Source: Devosia aquimaris (GTDB taxonomy: Bacteria > Pseudomonadota > Alphaproteobacteria > Rhizobiales > Devosiaceae). Taken from it: a stretch of DNA of 64,000 nucleotides. The notes beneath the pieces were generated by a model. It did no database searches and was not told the origin of the DNA. It was given only the letters and a program-made list of their open reading frames with translations. Positions 1 to 8,583 of the stretch are shown here, in pieces; the first letter of the stretch is position 1; each line of letters starts with the position of its first letter. The position numbers were made by a program, and so were the translations under genes. The DNA lies in NCBI RefSeq assembly GCF_020169335.1, contig NZ_JAIEZN010000001.1, forward strand, positions 1,443,426-1,507,425, given 5' to 3'.

Positions 1-1
1 C

Positions 2-427
2 GCCGAGATCGAAATCGAGCAGGAGGATTTCCGGGTCCGCGTCACCCGCTCCTATCCCAACGAAGCCGTGACCTATGCCGCGCCGCCGCAGCAGCACTAT
101 GTGCAGGCCCCGCAGGCCGCACCGGCCTCTGTCACGCCCGCCGGCTCCGTGCCCGCCGCCGCTCCGGCCGCTGTGGAAGACCTCTCGTCCAACCCCGGCA
201 CCCTCACCTCCCCCATGGTCGGCACCGCCTACCGTTCGCCCGAGCCCGGCAAGCCGGCCTTTGTTGAAGTGGGCGCCAAGGTGACCGAAGGTCAGACCAT
301 GCTGATCATCGAAGCCATGAAGACCATGAATCAGATCCCGGCCCATCGCTCGGGCACCGTCACGCGCATCCTCGTCCAGGATGCTCAGCCGGTGGAATAC
401 GGCGAGCCACTCGTCGTCATCGAGTAA
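2..427 (+). CDS. accB: Biotin carboxyl carrier protein of acetyl-CoA carboxylase (5' end missing)
   Basis: BCCP carries biotin between the biotin carboxylase and carboxyltransferase parts of acetyl-CoA carboxylase, the first step of fatty-acid synthesis. The reading frame is already open at base 2, so the real start lies left of the window. The visible part shows an acidic stretch, an Ala/Pro-rich flexible linker, and the C-terminal biotinyl domain with the biotin-accepting lysine in [11 protein letters not shown]. It ends in VVIE, as expected for this family. accC starts 10 bases downstream on the same strand, the usual accBC operon. The identification is firm; only the length cannot be judged. 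Confidence 0.95.
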   Translation, partial: AEIEIEQEDFRVRVTRSYPNEAVTYAAPPQQHYVQAPQAAPASVTPAGSVPAAAPAAVEDLSSNPGTLTSPMVGTAYRSPEPGKPAFVEVGAKVTEGQTMLIIEAMKTMNQIPAHRSGTVTRILVQDAQPVEYGEPLVVIE

Positions 428-437
428 GGGGGACTTC

Positions 438-1784
438 ATGTTCCAGAAGGTCCTGATCGCCAACCGCGGCGAAATCGCTCTGCGCATCCTGCGCGCCTGC
501 AAGGAGCTCGGCATCCAGACCGTGGCGGTGCACTCCACCGCCGACGCCAATGCCATGCATGTGCGCCTTGCCGACGAAAGCGTCTGCATTGGCCCGCCGT
601 CCGCCAAGGACAGCTATCTCAACATTCCGTCCATCATGGCGGCCTGCGAGATCACGGGCGCCGATGCCGTCCACCCCGGCTATGGCTTCCTCAGCGAAAA
701 CGCCCGCTTTGCCAAGATCCTCACCGAGCACAAGGTGACGTTCATCGGACCTTCCTCGCACCATATCGAGATCATGGGCGACAAGATCACGGCCAAGAAG
801 ACGGCCGTCGAGCTGGGCATCCCCGTCGTGCCCGGTTCCGCCGGCGCTGTCGAAACCGATGCCGAGGCGATTAAGACCGCCAAGGAAATCGGCTATCCCG
901 TGCTGATCAAGGCAACGGCCGGTGGCGGTGGTCGCGGCATGAAGGTGGCCCATTCCGAGGCCGATGTGCTGGTGGCCTGGTCCACCGCACGCTCCGAAGC
1001 CAAGGCCGCCTTCGGCAATGACTCGGTCTATATGGAAAAATACCTCGGCAAGCCGCGCCACATCGAGGTGCAGGTGCTCGGCGATGGCCAGGGCAATGCC
1101 GTCCATCTGGGCGTGCGCGACTGCTCGCTGCAGCGTCGCCACCAGAAGGTCTGGGAAGAGGCCGGCGGCCCCACCATCAAGCCGGAAGAGCGTGACAAGA
1201 TCGGCGAGATCTGCGCCGCCGCGATGCGCAAGCTGAAGTACTCCGGCGCCGGCACCGTGGAATTCCTCTACGAGAACGGCAATTTCTACTTCATCGAGAT
1301 GAACACCCGCCTGCAGGTGGAGCATCCCGTCACCGAACGCATCACCGGCATCGACATCGTCTACGAACAGATCCGTGTCGCGTCGGGCGAAAAGCTGTCC
1401 ATGAAGCAGGAGAATGTGAACTTCTATGGCCATGCCATCGAAGTGCGCATCAATGCCGAGGACCCGCAGACCTTTGCGCCCTCGCCCGGCACCATCACCT
1501 TCTACCACCCCGCTGGTGGCGTCGGCGTGCGCGTCGATTCGGCGGTCTACCAGGGCTACAAGATCCCGCCCTATTACGACTCGCTGATCGGCAAGCTGAT
1601 CGTCTATGGCCGCACCCGCGACGAATGCCTGCAGCGCCTGCGCCGTGCCATCGACGAATTCGTCATCGACGGCATCAAGACCACCCTGCCGCTGTTCCAG
1701 CGCCTGATTCGCGAGCCGGACGTTCTGGCCGGCAATTACGACATCCATTGGCTGGAAAAGTTCCTGGCCGAGAACAAGGCCTGA
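438..1784 (+). CDS. accC: Biotin carboxylase subunit of acetyl-CoA carboxylase
   Basis: ATP-dependent carboxylation of biotin on AccB using bicarbonate. The 448-residue protein matches the usual AccC length of about 450. It starts [18 protein letters not shown], the conserved N-terminal Rossmann-like domain. The ATP-grasp glycine-rich loop GGGGRGMK lies near residue 165, and the [16 protein letters not shown] block carries metal-binding and catalytic residues. An in-frame start further upstream (base 381) would overlap accB. The ATG at 438 has an AAGGGGGA ribosome-binding site and aligns with the family. It is co-transcribed with accB and followed by a strong hairpin terminator. Confidence 0.98.
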   Translation: MFQKVLIANRGEIALRILRACKELGIQTVAVHSTADANAMHVRLADESVCIGPPSAKDSYLNIPSIMAACEITGADAVHPGYGFLSENARFAKILTEHKVTFIGPSSHHIEIMGDKITAKKTAVELGIPVVPGSAGAVETDAEAIKTAKEIGYPVLIKATAGGGGRGMKVAHSEADVLVAWSTARSEAKAAFGNDSVYMEKYLGKPRHIEVQVLGDGQGNAVHLGVRDCSLQRRHQKVWEEAGGPTIKPEERDKIGEICAAAMRKLKYSGAGTVEFLYENGNFYFIEMNTRLQVEHPVTERITGIDIVYEQIRVASGEKLSMKQENVNFYGHAIEVRINAEDPQTFAPSPGTITFYHPAGGVGVRVDSAVYQGYKIPPYYDSLIGKLIVYGRTRDECLQRLRRAIDEFVIDGIKTTLPLFQRLIREPDVLAGNYDIHWLEKFLAENKA

Positions 1785-1804
1785 CGGCCAAACTGTCGAA
1801 ATAC

Positions 1805-1829
1805 AAAAGGGGTGCGCTGCACCCCTTTT
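1805..1829. terminator. Rho-independent terminator after accC
   Basis: Perfect 11-bp stem (AAAAGGGGTGC with GCACCCCTTTT) and a 3-base loop, with a T-run on the + side and an A-run on the other. It lies 20 bases after the accC stop codon and could work on both strands. Confidence 0.9.
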
Positions 1830-1943
1830 TCTTTTGATCGCGGCGCCGGACGATCCATGCGCGGGCGCCATGGCAAACGACAGTCCTGTCGCATGGCAAG
1901 ACGCCGCCCCAGATGTTAGGATTGGACGTTCCGGAGTTCCGCC

Positions 1944-2594
1944 ATGTCGCGCCGTCACGACCCCTTCGACATCGAGATCACGCCCGAATTGATCGTCCGC
2001 GCCTACAGCGCCGGCATCTTCCCCATGTCCGAGGACGCCGAAGACGAAAACCTGTTCTGGGTCAGTCCGGAACACCGTGGCGTCATTCCGCTCGATGGCT
2101 TTCGCCTGTCGACCAGCCTACGCAAGGCCATCCGCAAATCGGGCTTTACCGTGAAAGTCGACACCGACTTCGCTGCCATCATCCACGGCTGCGCCACGGT
2201 GGGGGAAGACCGTGACACCACCTGGATCAATGGCACGATCCGCCAGGTCTATGGCGAGCTCTTCAGCCGGGGTATTGCCCACACCGTCGAGGTCTGGGAC
2301 GGCAGCGATCTGGTCGGTGGGCTCTATGGCCTGGCCATCGGCGGCGCCTTCTTCGGCGAGTCCATGTTCCATCGCCGCACCAATGCGAGCAAGATCGCCA
2401 TGGCGCATCTGGTTGCCCGGCTCAACGCCGGCGGCTTCGTGCTGCTCGACACCCAATTCCTGACCGATCACCTGGCCTCGCTCGGCGGCATCGAAATTCC
2501 TCGCCGCGATTATGAGGAGCGCCTCGCTGACGCGCTCCTCCACCAGGGCGACTGGGATGCCCTGGATCGGCTGACCCCTAGTCCTTCAGCTTGA
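1944..2594 (+). CDS. aat: Leucyl/phenylalanyl-tRNA--protein transferase
   Basis: Adds Leu or Phe from aminoacyl-tRNA to proteins with N-terminal Lys or Arg, creating primary N-degrons. The 216-residue length is typical. Family blocks are visible: FPMSE and FWVSPEHRGVIPL near residues 25-45, and GGAFFGESMFH near residue 135, part of the transferase core. The GGAG at 1933-1936 precedes the ATG. ClpS and ClpA, which recognise and unfold such substrates, are encoded at 43.3-46.1 kb, so most of the N-end-rule pathway is in this window. The 3' end overlaps the convergent gene at 2578 by 17 bases. Confidence 0.95.
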   Translation: MSRRHDPFDIEITPELIVRAYSAGIFPMSEDAEDENLFWVSPEHRGVIPLDGFRLSTSLRKAIRKSGFTVKVDTDFAAIIHGCATVGEDRDTTWINGTIRQVYGELFSRGIAHTVEVWDGSDLVGGLYGLAIGGAFFGESMFHRRTNASKIAMAHLVARLNAGGFVLLDTQFLTDHLASLGGIEIPRRDYEERLADALLHQGDWDALDRLTPSPSA

Positions 2595-3075
2595 ACGCCA
2601 GTTCAGTCACCCATTTGTCCATGTCGGGCTCGTCATCGGGGTCGGTCACATAGATTTCAAGGCGACAGGCGAAGTGGTCGCCGTCGCTGCGTTCGACCAT
2701 GTCGAGCACCTGCCCGCTCTGGCGCACCCAGCCGATCAGTACGCCGGTGACCGGCTCGAGCTTGTTGGGGTGCCCGTGCCACGCCAGGGAGACAAAGCGC
2801 CCGGCCGGTAGCGTGCCGAACTGCACCCGATCGGTGGGCGTGCCCGCCTGCGCCACAGCTACGCCAGCCTCGATATCGAGCGTGGTGGCCATGTCGATGC
2901 GCCGGTAGTTGTAAAAGGCGGGGCCGACCGGCGCGATGCCCTGCTCGGCCAGCGTGGCAAACAGCACCGGAAAGCCCTCGTCGGCCGGTTGCAGCACCTT
3001 GTCCATGGGCACGGTGTACTTGATGAACGCATAGGCCTGCGCGGGCCGCGTGATCGTCTCAGGCAAAGTCAGCAT
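2578..3075 (-). CDS. GyrI-like/AraC effector-binding domain protein
   Basis: A 165-residue soluble protein resembling the GyrI-like small-molecule-binding fold, which also forms effector domains of AraC and MerR regulators. Supporting features are a GPAFYNYRRID segment, a PAGRFVSLAWHGHPNKL strand-loop block, and the acidic C-terminus DPDDEPDMDKWVTEL. No DNA-binding domain is present. The ATG at 3075 with GGGGAGGA eight bases upstream was preferred to an in-frame start 33 bases earlier. It lies 39 bases after a short-chain dehydrogenase gene on the same strand, so the two are probably co-transcribed. The ligand is unknown and the family assignment is by overall pattern only. Confidence 0.65.
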   Translation of the reverse strand: MLTLPETITRPAQAYAFIKYTVPMDKVLQPADEGFPVLFATLAEQGIAPVGPAFYNYRRIDMATTLDIEAGVAVAQAGTPTDRVQFGTLPAGRFVSLAWHGHPNKLEPVTGVLIGWVRQSGQVLDMVERSDGDHFACRLEIYVTDPDDEPDMDKWVTELAFKLKD

Positions 3076-3114
3076 CGGTGTCCTCCCCAATGAATGCCGG
3101 CCAGTCAAAAATCG

Positions 3115-3900
3115 TCAGTCGATCAGCGCCCCGCCGGTGGCATTGGCAAAGGTCGCCGTCATGCCGGCCGCCAGATCGCTGGAGAGCAGCACGGCTGCGT
3201 CGGCCACCTGCGCCAGCGCGGTGACGCGCCCGAGCGGCACCCCGCTGCCCCATTCCTCTGACAGCTCGTCAAAGGTCTTTCCGATCGCCTTGGCATGCTG
3301 CATCCAGGCGTCGCGCACGCCCGGCGCGTCCGGCGAGCCCGGAGAGCGCACCCAGCACACCCGCACGCCCTTTGGACCTTCTTCCTGGCCCAGCTGCCGC
3401 AGGAAATTCTCCACCGCCGCACAGGCAATGCCGAAGCCGCCAACATTGGCCATGGTGACCCGACCGACATTGGCCGTGATCCCCACGATCACCCCACCGC
3501 CATTGGCGGCCATGTGTTGGGCCATGATCGTCCCGGTGTGGAACCAGGTGGTCAGACCGCCCAGGATCGGCGCCATCATGGCGTCAAATCCCATCTCCGC
3601 CATGTGGCTGCCCTGCACATCGTCCCAGAAGGTGCCGTTGAACATGACCTTGATGGGCCCGACCCGACCGGCCACCTCATTCAGATGCTCCCGGATCGAC
3701 TGGGGGTCGCGCGCATCGACAGTCGTCACCTCGGCGCGGTCACCCGAGGCCGCGATCTGTTCCGCCACCGCTTCCATGGGCGCCCTGTTGCGCGCGGCCA
3801 GCACCACATGCGCGCCTTCGCGCGCATAGGCCCTGGCGACCGCCCCACCGACTGCACCGCTGCCCCCATAGACGAGAGCCGTCTTGTCCTTCAACAACAT
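3115..3900 (-). CDS. Atypical short-chain dehydrogenase/reductase (SDR) lacking the Tyr/Lys catalytic pair
   Basis: A 261-residue SDR-fold protein. The N-terminal dinucleotide motif is a variant, YGGSGAVGGAVA near residue 12. In classical SDRs the active site is YxxxK followed by small residues. Here the aligned segment reads FGIACAAVENF, so Tyr is Phe and Lys is Cys, and the usual ISS serine region reads GITANVG. Family knowledge therefore suggests a divergent chemistry or a non-catalytic, ligand-binding role. Start chosen at MLLKDKTALVYGG, with GGAAGGAA upstream. It precedes the GyrI-like gene and lies downstream of the sugar-acid dehydratase on the same strand, separated from it by a terminator. 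Confidence 0.85.
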   Translation of the reverse strand: MLLKDKTALVYGGSGAVGGAVARAYAREGAHVVLAARNRAPMEAVAEQIAASGDRAEVTTVDARDPQSIREHLNEVAGRVGPIKVMFNGTFWDDVQGSHMAEMGFDAMMAPILGGLTTWFHTGTIMAQHMAANGGGVIVGITANVGRVTMANVGGFGIACAAVENFLRQLGQEEGPKGVRVCWVRSPGSPDAPGVRDAWMQHAKAIGKTFDELSEEWGSGVPLGRVTALAQVADAAVLLSSDLAAGMTATFANATGGALID

Positions 3901-3999
3901 GGTTCTTTTCCTTCCCTGGCCGCCGCCTGCGCGGCCCATTGTCCACCATACTCCGCACGACGAGCGGCACTTTCGCCCTTCGACCGGCACAAAACAAAA

Positions 4000-4027
4000 A
4001 AAGGCCCACCATCTCTGGCGGGCCTTT
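4000..4027 (-). terminator. Rho-independent terminator after the IlvD/Edd dehydratase gene
   Basis: On the minus strand an 11-bp stem (AAAGGCCCGCC with GGTGGGCCTTT, one G-U pair) and a 6-base loop, followed by TTTTGTTTTG. It lies 26 bases past the dehydratase stop codon. Confidence 0.85.
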
Positions 4028-4053
4028 CGGGTAACCGGAAGCTGACCTCTCGA

Positions 4054-5862
4054 TCAGTGGTTGTCGCGCGGAACGCCGTTCGTCTGGGCGATGCGCTGGT
4101 ACTTTTCGGCAGGCTTGAGAATGGCGCCGTCGCCGAGCTGGCCGACGATACCACGCTGGATTTCCTGCCACGGCGTCTGGCTCTTGGGGAACTTGTAGCC
4201 CCCCATCGATTCCAGATCGGTCCGGCGCTTGGCGATCTCTTCGTCGGAAATCAGGATGTTCGCCTGACCGGTATTGAGATCGATCCGCACGCGGTCACCG
4301 GTGCGCAGAATGGCGAGATTGCCACCCGCCGCCGCTTCCGGCGAGGCGTTCAGGATCGACGGCGAGCCCGACGTGCCCGACTGGCGACCGTCACCGATAC
4401 AGGCCAGCGCCGTGATGCCCTTCTTGATCAGATAGCTCGGTGGCCGCATGTTGACCACTTCGGCCGCACCCGGATAGCCGATCGGACCGGCGCCGCGCAT
4501 GAACAGCAGCGTGTTCTCGTCGATCTCGAGCGACGGATCGTCGATGCGGTGATGGTAATCCTCCGGACCATCGAACACCACCGCCTTGCCTTCAAACGCA
4601 CCGGGATTGGCCGGGTTGTTGAGGTAGCGATCACGGAACTCGGACGAGATCACGGATGTCTTCATGATGGCGTTGTCGAACAGATTGCCACGCAGCACCA
4701 GGAACCCGGCTTCAGTCTTGAGCGGATTGTCGAAATGCCGGATGACCTTGTCGTCCTGGATCGTCGTCGTCTTGCAGTTCTCGCCAATGGTCTTGCCGTT
4801 GACGGTGGGCGCATTCTCGCGGATCAGGCCCTGGCTCATCAGTTCGTTGACCACCGCCGGCACGCCGCCGGCATGGTAGAAGTCCTCGCCCAGGTATTCG
4901 CCGGCCGGCTGCAGGTTCACCAGCAGCGGCACCTTGTGCCCATAGGTCTGGAAGTCCTGCAGGTCCAGCTCGACGCCGATGTGCTTGGCAATGGCCTGGA
5001 TGTGGATCGGGGCATTGGTGGAGCCACCGATGGCCGAATTGACCACGATGGTGTTGATGAAATTGTCCTTGGTCAGGATGTCGGACGGCTTGAGGTCCTC
5101 ATGCACCATGTCCACGATGCGCTTGCCGGTGCGATAGGCCATTTCCTGGCGATCGCGATAGGGCGCGGGAATCGCCGCCGAACCGGGCAGCTGCATGCCC
5201 AGCGACTCGGCCAGCGAGTTCATGGTCGAGGCCGTGCCCATGGTGTTGCAATAGCCGGTCGAGGGGGCGGACGACGCCACCAGCTCGATGAACTGGGCAT
5301 AGTCGATCTCGCCAGCGGCCATCATCTGGCGCGCCTTCCACACGATGGTGCCAGAGCCGGTGCGCTCGCCCTTGTGCCAGCCGTTCAGCATCGGGCCAAC
5401 CGACAGGGCAATCGCCGGAATATTGACGGTCGCCGCGCCCATCAGCATGGCCGGGGTGGTCTTGTCGCAGCCGATGGTCAGCACCACGCCATCCAGAGGA
5501 TAGCCATAGAGCACTTCGACCAGGCCCAGATAGGCCAGGTTGCGGTCAAGGCCAGCGGTGGGACGCTTGCCGGTTTCCTGGATCGGATGCACCGGGAACT
5601 CGATGGCGATGCCACCGGCTTCACGGATGCCTTCGCGCACGCGCTCGGCCAGGACCATGTGGTGCCGGTTGCAGGGGCTGAGGTCAGAACCGGTCTGGGC
5701 GATGCCGATGATCGGCTTGCCCGACTGCAGCTCTTCGCGCGAAACGCCGAAATTCATGTAGCGCTCGAGGTAAAGCGCGGTCATGTCCGGGTTTTCGGGA
5801 TTGTCGAACCAGGCGCGCGAGCGCAACTTCTTGGGCGCTGTACCGCCGTTTCCTGCCGTCAT
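4054..5862 (-). CDS. IlvD/Edd-family sugar-acid dehydratase (probably galactonate/arabinonate/xylonate dehydratase)
   Basis: An Fe-S dehydratase converting an aldonic acid to its 2-keto-3-deoxy acid. The 602-residue length fits the pentonate/hexonate branch. Cluster cysteines are visible at C64 (SPCNRHH), C132 (GCDKTTPA) and C205 (GYCNTMG). The start at MTAGNGG follows AGGAAAG. The family covers L-arabinonate, D-xylonate, D-gluconate and D-galactonate dehydratases, and sequence alone does not separate them. The divergent operon with 2-keto-3-deoxygalactonate kinase, KDPGal aldolase, a lactonase and a beta-galactosidase argues for D-galactonate here, replacing the enolase-type DgoD. This is inference from context. 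Confidence 0.88.
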   Translation of the reverse strand: MTAGNGGTAPKKLRSRAWFDNPENPDMTALYLERYMNFGVSREELQSGKPIIGIAQTGSDLSPCNRHHMVLAERVREGIREAGGIAIEFPVHPIQETGKRPTAGLDRNLAYLGLVEVLYGYPLDGVVLTIGCDKTTPAMLMGAATVNIPAIALSVGPMLNGWHKGERTGSGTIVWKARQMMAAGEIDYAQFIELVASSAPSTGYCNTMGTASTMNSLAESLGMQLPGSAAIPAPYRDRQEMAYRTGKRIVDMVHEDLKPSDILTKDNFINTIVVNSAIGGSTNAPIHIQAIAKHIGVELDLQDFQTYGHKVPLLVNLQPAGEYLGEDFYHAGGVPAVVNELMSQGLIRENAPTVNGKTIGENCKTTTIQDDKVIRHFDNPLKTEAGFLVLRGNLFDNAIMKTSVISSEFRDRYLNNPANPGAFEGKAVVFDGPEDYHHRIDDPSLEIDENTLLFMRGAGPIGYPGAAEVVNMRPPSYLIKKGITALACIGDGRQSGTSGSPSILNASPEAAAGGNLAILRTGDRVRIDLNTGQANILISDEEIAKRRTDLESMGGYKFPKSQTPWQEIQRGIVGQLGDGAILKPAEKYQRIAQTNGVPRDNH

Positions 5863-5937
5863 TTTGATCTTTCCTTGCTGCTGCCCGACGCAGCAGAGCA
5901 GCGTCCGGTTTAGCCTCTTTCTATCATGGCTGGCGGT

Positions 5938-5993
5938 GCTGTGAATGGGAAACCGCAGAAAAATCATACTTATGCGATTTCCCGGTTCACAGC
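5938..5993. promoter_or_regulatory. Large imperfect inverted repeat in the divergent dehydratase/dgoK promoter region
   Basis: Arms of 15-16 bases: GCTGTGAA then GGGAAA on the left, TTTCCC then TTCACAGC on the right, with a small bulge between the blocks. They enclose a short palindrome CATA-CT-TATG at 5965-5974. The position between divergent catabolic genes suggests an operator. No regulator gene is adjacent, so the protein is unknown. Confidence 0.5.
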
Positions 5994-6155
5994 GCCGGCC
6001 GATCTGCCGGAACGCCCCGAAAACCTTACCAATCGAGGAGACGCGCCCATGCGATGCCGCTTTTGTGCCACCCGCTGGCACGTGCGATTCCGGCTTTATG
6101 AAAGCGCCCCCAGCCAGTAGGGTCGCGCCGGCTATCGGGCATCAGCGAGGCATTC

Positions 6156-7076
6156 GTGACGGATTTAGTGGACTGGATTGCGGTGGATTGGGGCACGTCC
6201 AATCTGCGCGCCTGGGGCATCGACAAGGACGGCAATGTTGCGGTCGAGCGCAGCTCGCCCAAGGGCATGGGCAAGCTCACACGCGAGGAGTTTCCCACCG
6301 CGCTGACGGAACTGCTCGATGGCGTCACCAGCGCCGGCGGCGGTCCGATCGAGGTGCTGATCTGCGGCATGGCCGGTGCTCGCCAGGGTTGGCTTGAGGC
6401 CCCCTATCTCGAGGCCCCCACCGATCTCGCCAATCTCTATGCCGGCGCCGTGCGGCCCGCCATGCCCGACCCGCGCCTGGCGCCTGCCATCCTCCCTGGC
6501 GTTTGCCAGCGTGGCGGCAGCGACGACGTGATGCGCGGCGAGGAAACCCAGTTGCTGGGCCTGGCGGCGCTGCATCCCGATTTTGCCGGCATAGTCTGCA
6601 TGCCGGGCACCCATTCGAAATGGGCCCGCCTCGACGGCACCCGCATCGGCCACTTCTCGACGGCCATGACCGGGGAAATGTTCGAACTGCTGCGCAGCCA
6701 GTCTGTACTGCGTCATTCGCTCAATGGCGATCTCGACGGGCCCGGCCGCAGCGCCGGCTTCGTCGCGGGCGCCAGAGCCGGTCTGGATCATCCCGATCAG
6801 CTGCTGGGCACGCTGTTCAAGGTGCGCGCCAGCGCCCTGCTCTCCGACCGCCAGCCGGACTGGTGCGCGGGCTATCTCTCGGGGCTGCTGATCGGCACCG
6901 AGGTGGGCAGCAATCGTCATCTGATTGGTGAGCAACCCGTGCCATTGATCGGCTCGCCGGCCCTGTGCGGTCTCTATGCCCAGGTGCTAGCCATGATCGG
7001 CGCCACCGGCGTGCCGCAGGACACCACCAAGATCGTGCTGGCCGGCCTCAAGGCCGCGCGCGGCCGAACCGTTTAG
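6156..7076 (+). CDS. dgoK: 2-dehydro-3-deoxygalactonokinase
   Basis: Phosphorylates 2-keto-3-deoxy-D-galactonate to the 6-phosphate. The 306-residue protein begins with the ASKHA-fold phosphate-binding motif VDWGTSNLRAW and has the second phosphate motif at GTHSKWARLDG. Start is GTG at 6156, the only position that keeps the first beta strand intact. It is the first gene of a tight rightward operon (9 bases to dgoA) and divergent from the dehydratase that would make its substrate, with the inverted repeat between them. Confidence 0.92.
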   Translation: MTDLVDWIAVDWGTSNLRAWGIDKDGNVAVERSSPKGMGKLTREEFPTALTELLDGVTSAGGGPIEVLICGMAGARQGWLEAPYLEAPTDLANLYAGAVRPAMPDPRLAPAILPGVCQRGGSDDVMRGEETQLLGLAALHPDFAGIVCMPGTHSKWARLDGTRIGHFSTAMTGEMFELLRSQSVLRHSLNGDLDGPGRSAGFVAGARAGLDHPDQLLGTLFKVRASALLSDRQPDWCAGYLSGLLIGTEVGSNRHLIGEQPVPLIGSPALCGLYAQVLAMIGATGVPQDTTKIVLAGLKAARGRTV

Positions 7077-7085
7077 GAGTAGACC

Positions 7086-7697
7086 ATGGACCATCGCCAC
7101 CTCATTGCCATTCTGCGTGGCATCACACCGGGCGAGACCATTGCGGTCTGCGAGGCGCTCATCAATGCCGGCATCACCATGATCGAGGTGCCGCTCAACT
7201 CGCCCGACGCCTTCACCTCCATCGCCATGGCCTCCAATGCCCTGAGCGATCGCTCGGCCATCGGCGCCGGTACCGTGCTGAGCAAGAAGCAGGTCTGGGC
7301 CGTTTCCGACGCTGGCGGCACCTTTGTGGTCTCGCCCGACACCAACAAGCAGGTGATCGAGGAAACCGTCCGCCTGCGCATGTTCTCCTTCCCCGGCGTT
7401 TTCACCCCCACCGATGCCTTCCGTGCCGTCAAGGCGGGTGCCACTGGGCTGAAATTCTTCCCGGCTGAGGTTCTGGGGCCCAAGGGCATCAAGGCGATGA
7501 AGGCGGTGCTGCCGCCCGAACTGCCGCTCTATGCCGTGGGCGGCGCCAACCCGGACAATTTCAACGAGTATTTCGCCGCCGGCTGCGCCGGCTTTGGCCT
7601 GGGCACCTATATCTACAAGCCCGGCATGGATGCCAGCCAGGTGGCCGAGCGCGCGGCCGCCGCAGTGGCCGCCTATGACGCGGGGAAGCCAGCATGA
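7086..7697 (+). CDS. dgoA: 2-dehydro-3-deoxy-6-phosphogalactonate aldolase
   Basis: Cleaves KDPGal to pyruvate and glyceraldehyde 3-phosphate. It is a 203-residue class I aldolase of the KDPG/KDPGal family. The Schiff-base lysine is K123 in GLKFFPAE and the general acid/base is E34 in IEVPLN. The GGAG at 7076-7079 precedes the ATG. The stop codon overlaps the next start by four bases (ATGA), indicating translational coupling to the lactonase. The pairing with dgoK favours KDPGal over KDPG as substrate. Confidence 0.92.
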   Translation: MDHRHLIAILRGITPGETIAVCEALINAGITMIEVPLNSPDAFTSIAMASNALSDRSAIGAGTVLSKKQVWAVSDAGGTFVVSPDTNKQVIEETVRLRMFSFPGVFTPTDAFRAVKAGATGLKFFPAEVLGPKGIKAMKAVLPPELPLYAVGGANPDNFNEYFAAGCAGFGLGTYIYKPGMDASQVAERAAAAVAAYDAGKPA

Positions 7698-8572
7698 ACC
7701 AGACCGCCCGTCTTCTGATCGACAGCCAATGCGCCCTGGGTGAAGGCCCGATCTGGCACCCCGGACGCCAGCAGCTGTTTTTCTTCGACATCAACAACGA
7801 GACGCTGTTCGCCGTGACGGCCGATGGCGAATTCGCCGACAGCTGGATGTTCAACGAGACCGTCGCGGCTGCCGCCATCGTCGATGATGACACGCTGGCG
7901 CTGGCCACAGACACCGGCCTCAAGGTCTTCGACCTCGCCACTGGCGGCATGAACCGCATCAACGAGATCGAGGCCGACAAGCCCGCCACCCGCACCAATG
8001 ACAGCCGTGTGCATCCCTCGGGCGCCTTCTGGATCGGCACCATGGACCGCGGCGCCGAGGAAGCGCCCATTGGCGCGGTCTACCACTACCGGGGAGGCGT
8101 GCTGACCACGCTCAAGAGCGATGTGGCCATTCCCAACGCCACCTGCTTCTCGCCGGACGGCCGCATCGCCTATTGGACCGATACCCCCACCCGCCGCATC
8201 ATGCAGTGCGCAACCGACCCGGATACCGGCATGCCCATTGGCGAATGGACACTGTTTGCCGACGTTTCCGACCAACCCGGCTATCCCGATGGTGCGGTGA
8301 TCGATAGCGAAGGCTACCTCTGGAACGCCCGCTGGGGCGGCAGCTGCGTCGTGCGCCATGCGCCCGATGGCAGCGTCGACCGCATCATCGATGTGCCCGT
8401 CAGCCAGGTCACCTGCCCCGCCTTTGGCGGCAAGGACCTCAAGACGCTGTTCATCACCACGGCCAACAAGAACATGAGCGCCGAACAGCTCGCTGCCGAG
8501 AAGGTGGCCGGCGGCCTGTTCGTCATCGACCTCGACATCGCCGGCCTCCCCGAAGCCAAAATCACTCTCTGA
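7694..8572 (+). CDS. SMP-30/gluconolactonase-family sugar lactonase (probable galactonolactonase)
   Basis: A 292-residue six-bladed propeller lactonase that hydrolyses aldonolactones using a divalent metal. Typical blocks are GEGPIWHPGRQQLFFFDI near residues 16-33 (including the metal-binding Glu), the TRTNDSRVHPSGAFWIGTM block near residue 100, and GYPDGAVIDSEGYLW near residue 196, which holds another metal ligand. It overlaps dgoA by four bases. In this operon it would open the galactonolactone formed by a galactose dehydrogenase, which I do not find in the window. Confidence 0.88.
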   Translation: MNQTARLLIDSQCALGEGPIWHPGRQQLFFFDINNETLFAVTADGEFADSWMFNETVAAAAIVDDDTLALATDTGLKVFDLATGGMNRINEIEADKPATRTNDSRVHPSGAFWIGTMDRGAEEAPIGAVYHYRGGVLTTLKSDVAIPNATCFSPDGRIAYWTDTPTRRIMQCATDPDTGMPIGEWTLFADVSDQPGYPDGAVIDSEGYLWNARWGGSCVVRHAPDGSVDRIIDVPVSQVTCPAFGGKDLKTLFITTANKNMSAEQLAAEKVAGGLFVIDLDIAGLPEAKITL

Positions 8573-8583
8573 GACTTTTGCCC

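Noticed and set aside
3295..5913. 872-residue open frame on the plus strand opposite the sugar-acid dehydratase
   Set aside because: Rich in Arg, His, Gly and Asp with no domain. It mirrors a well-identified gene; long antisense frames are normal in GC-rich coding DNA.
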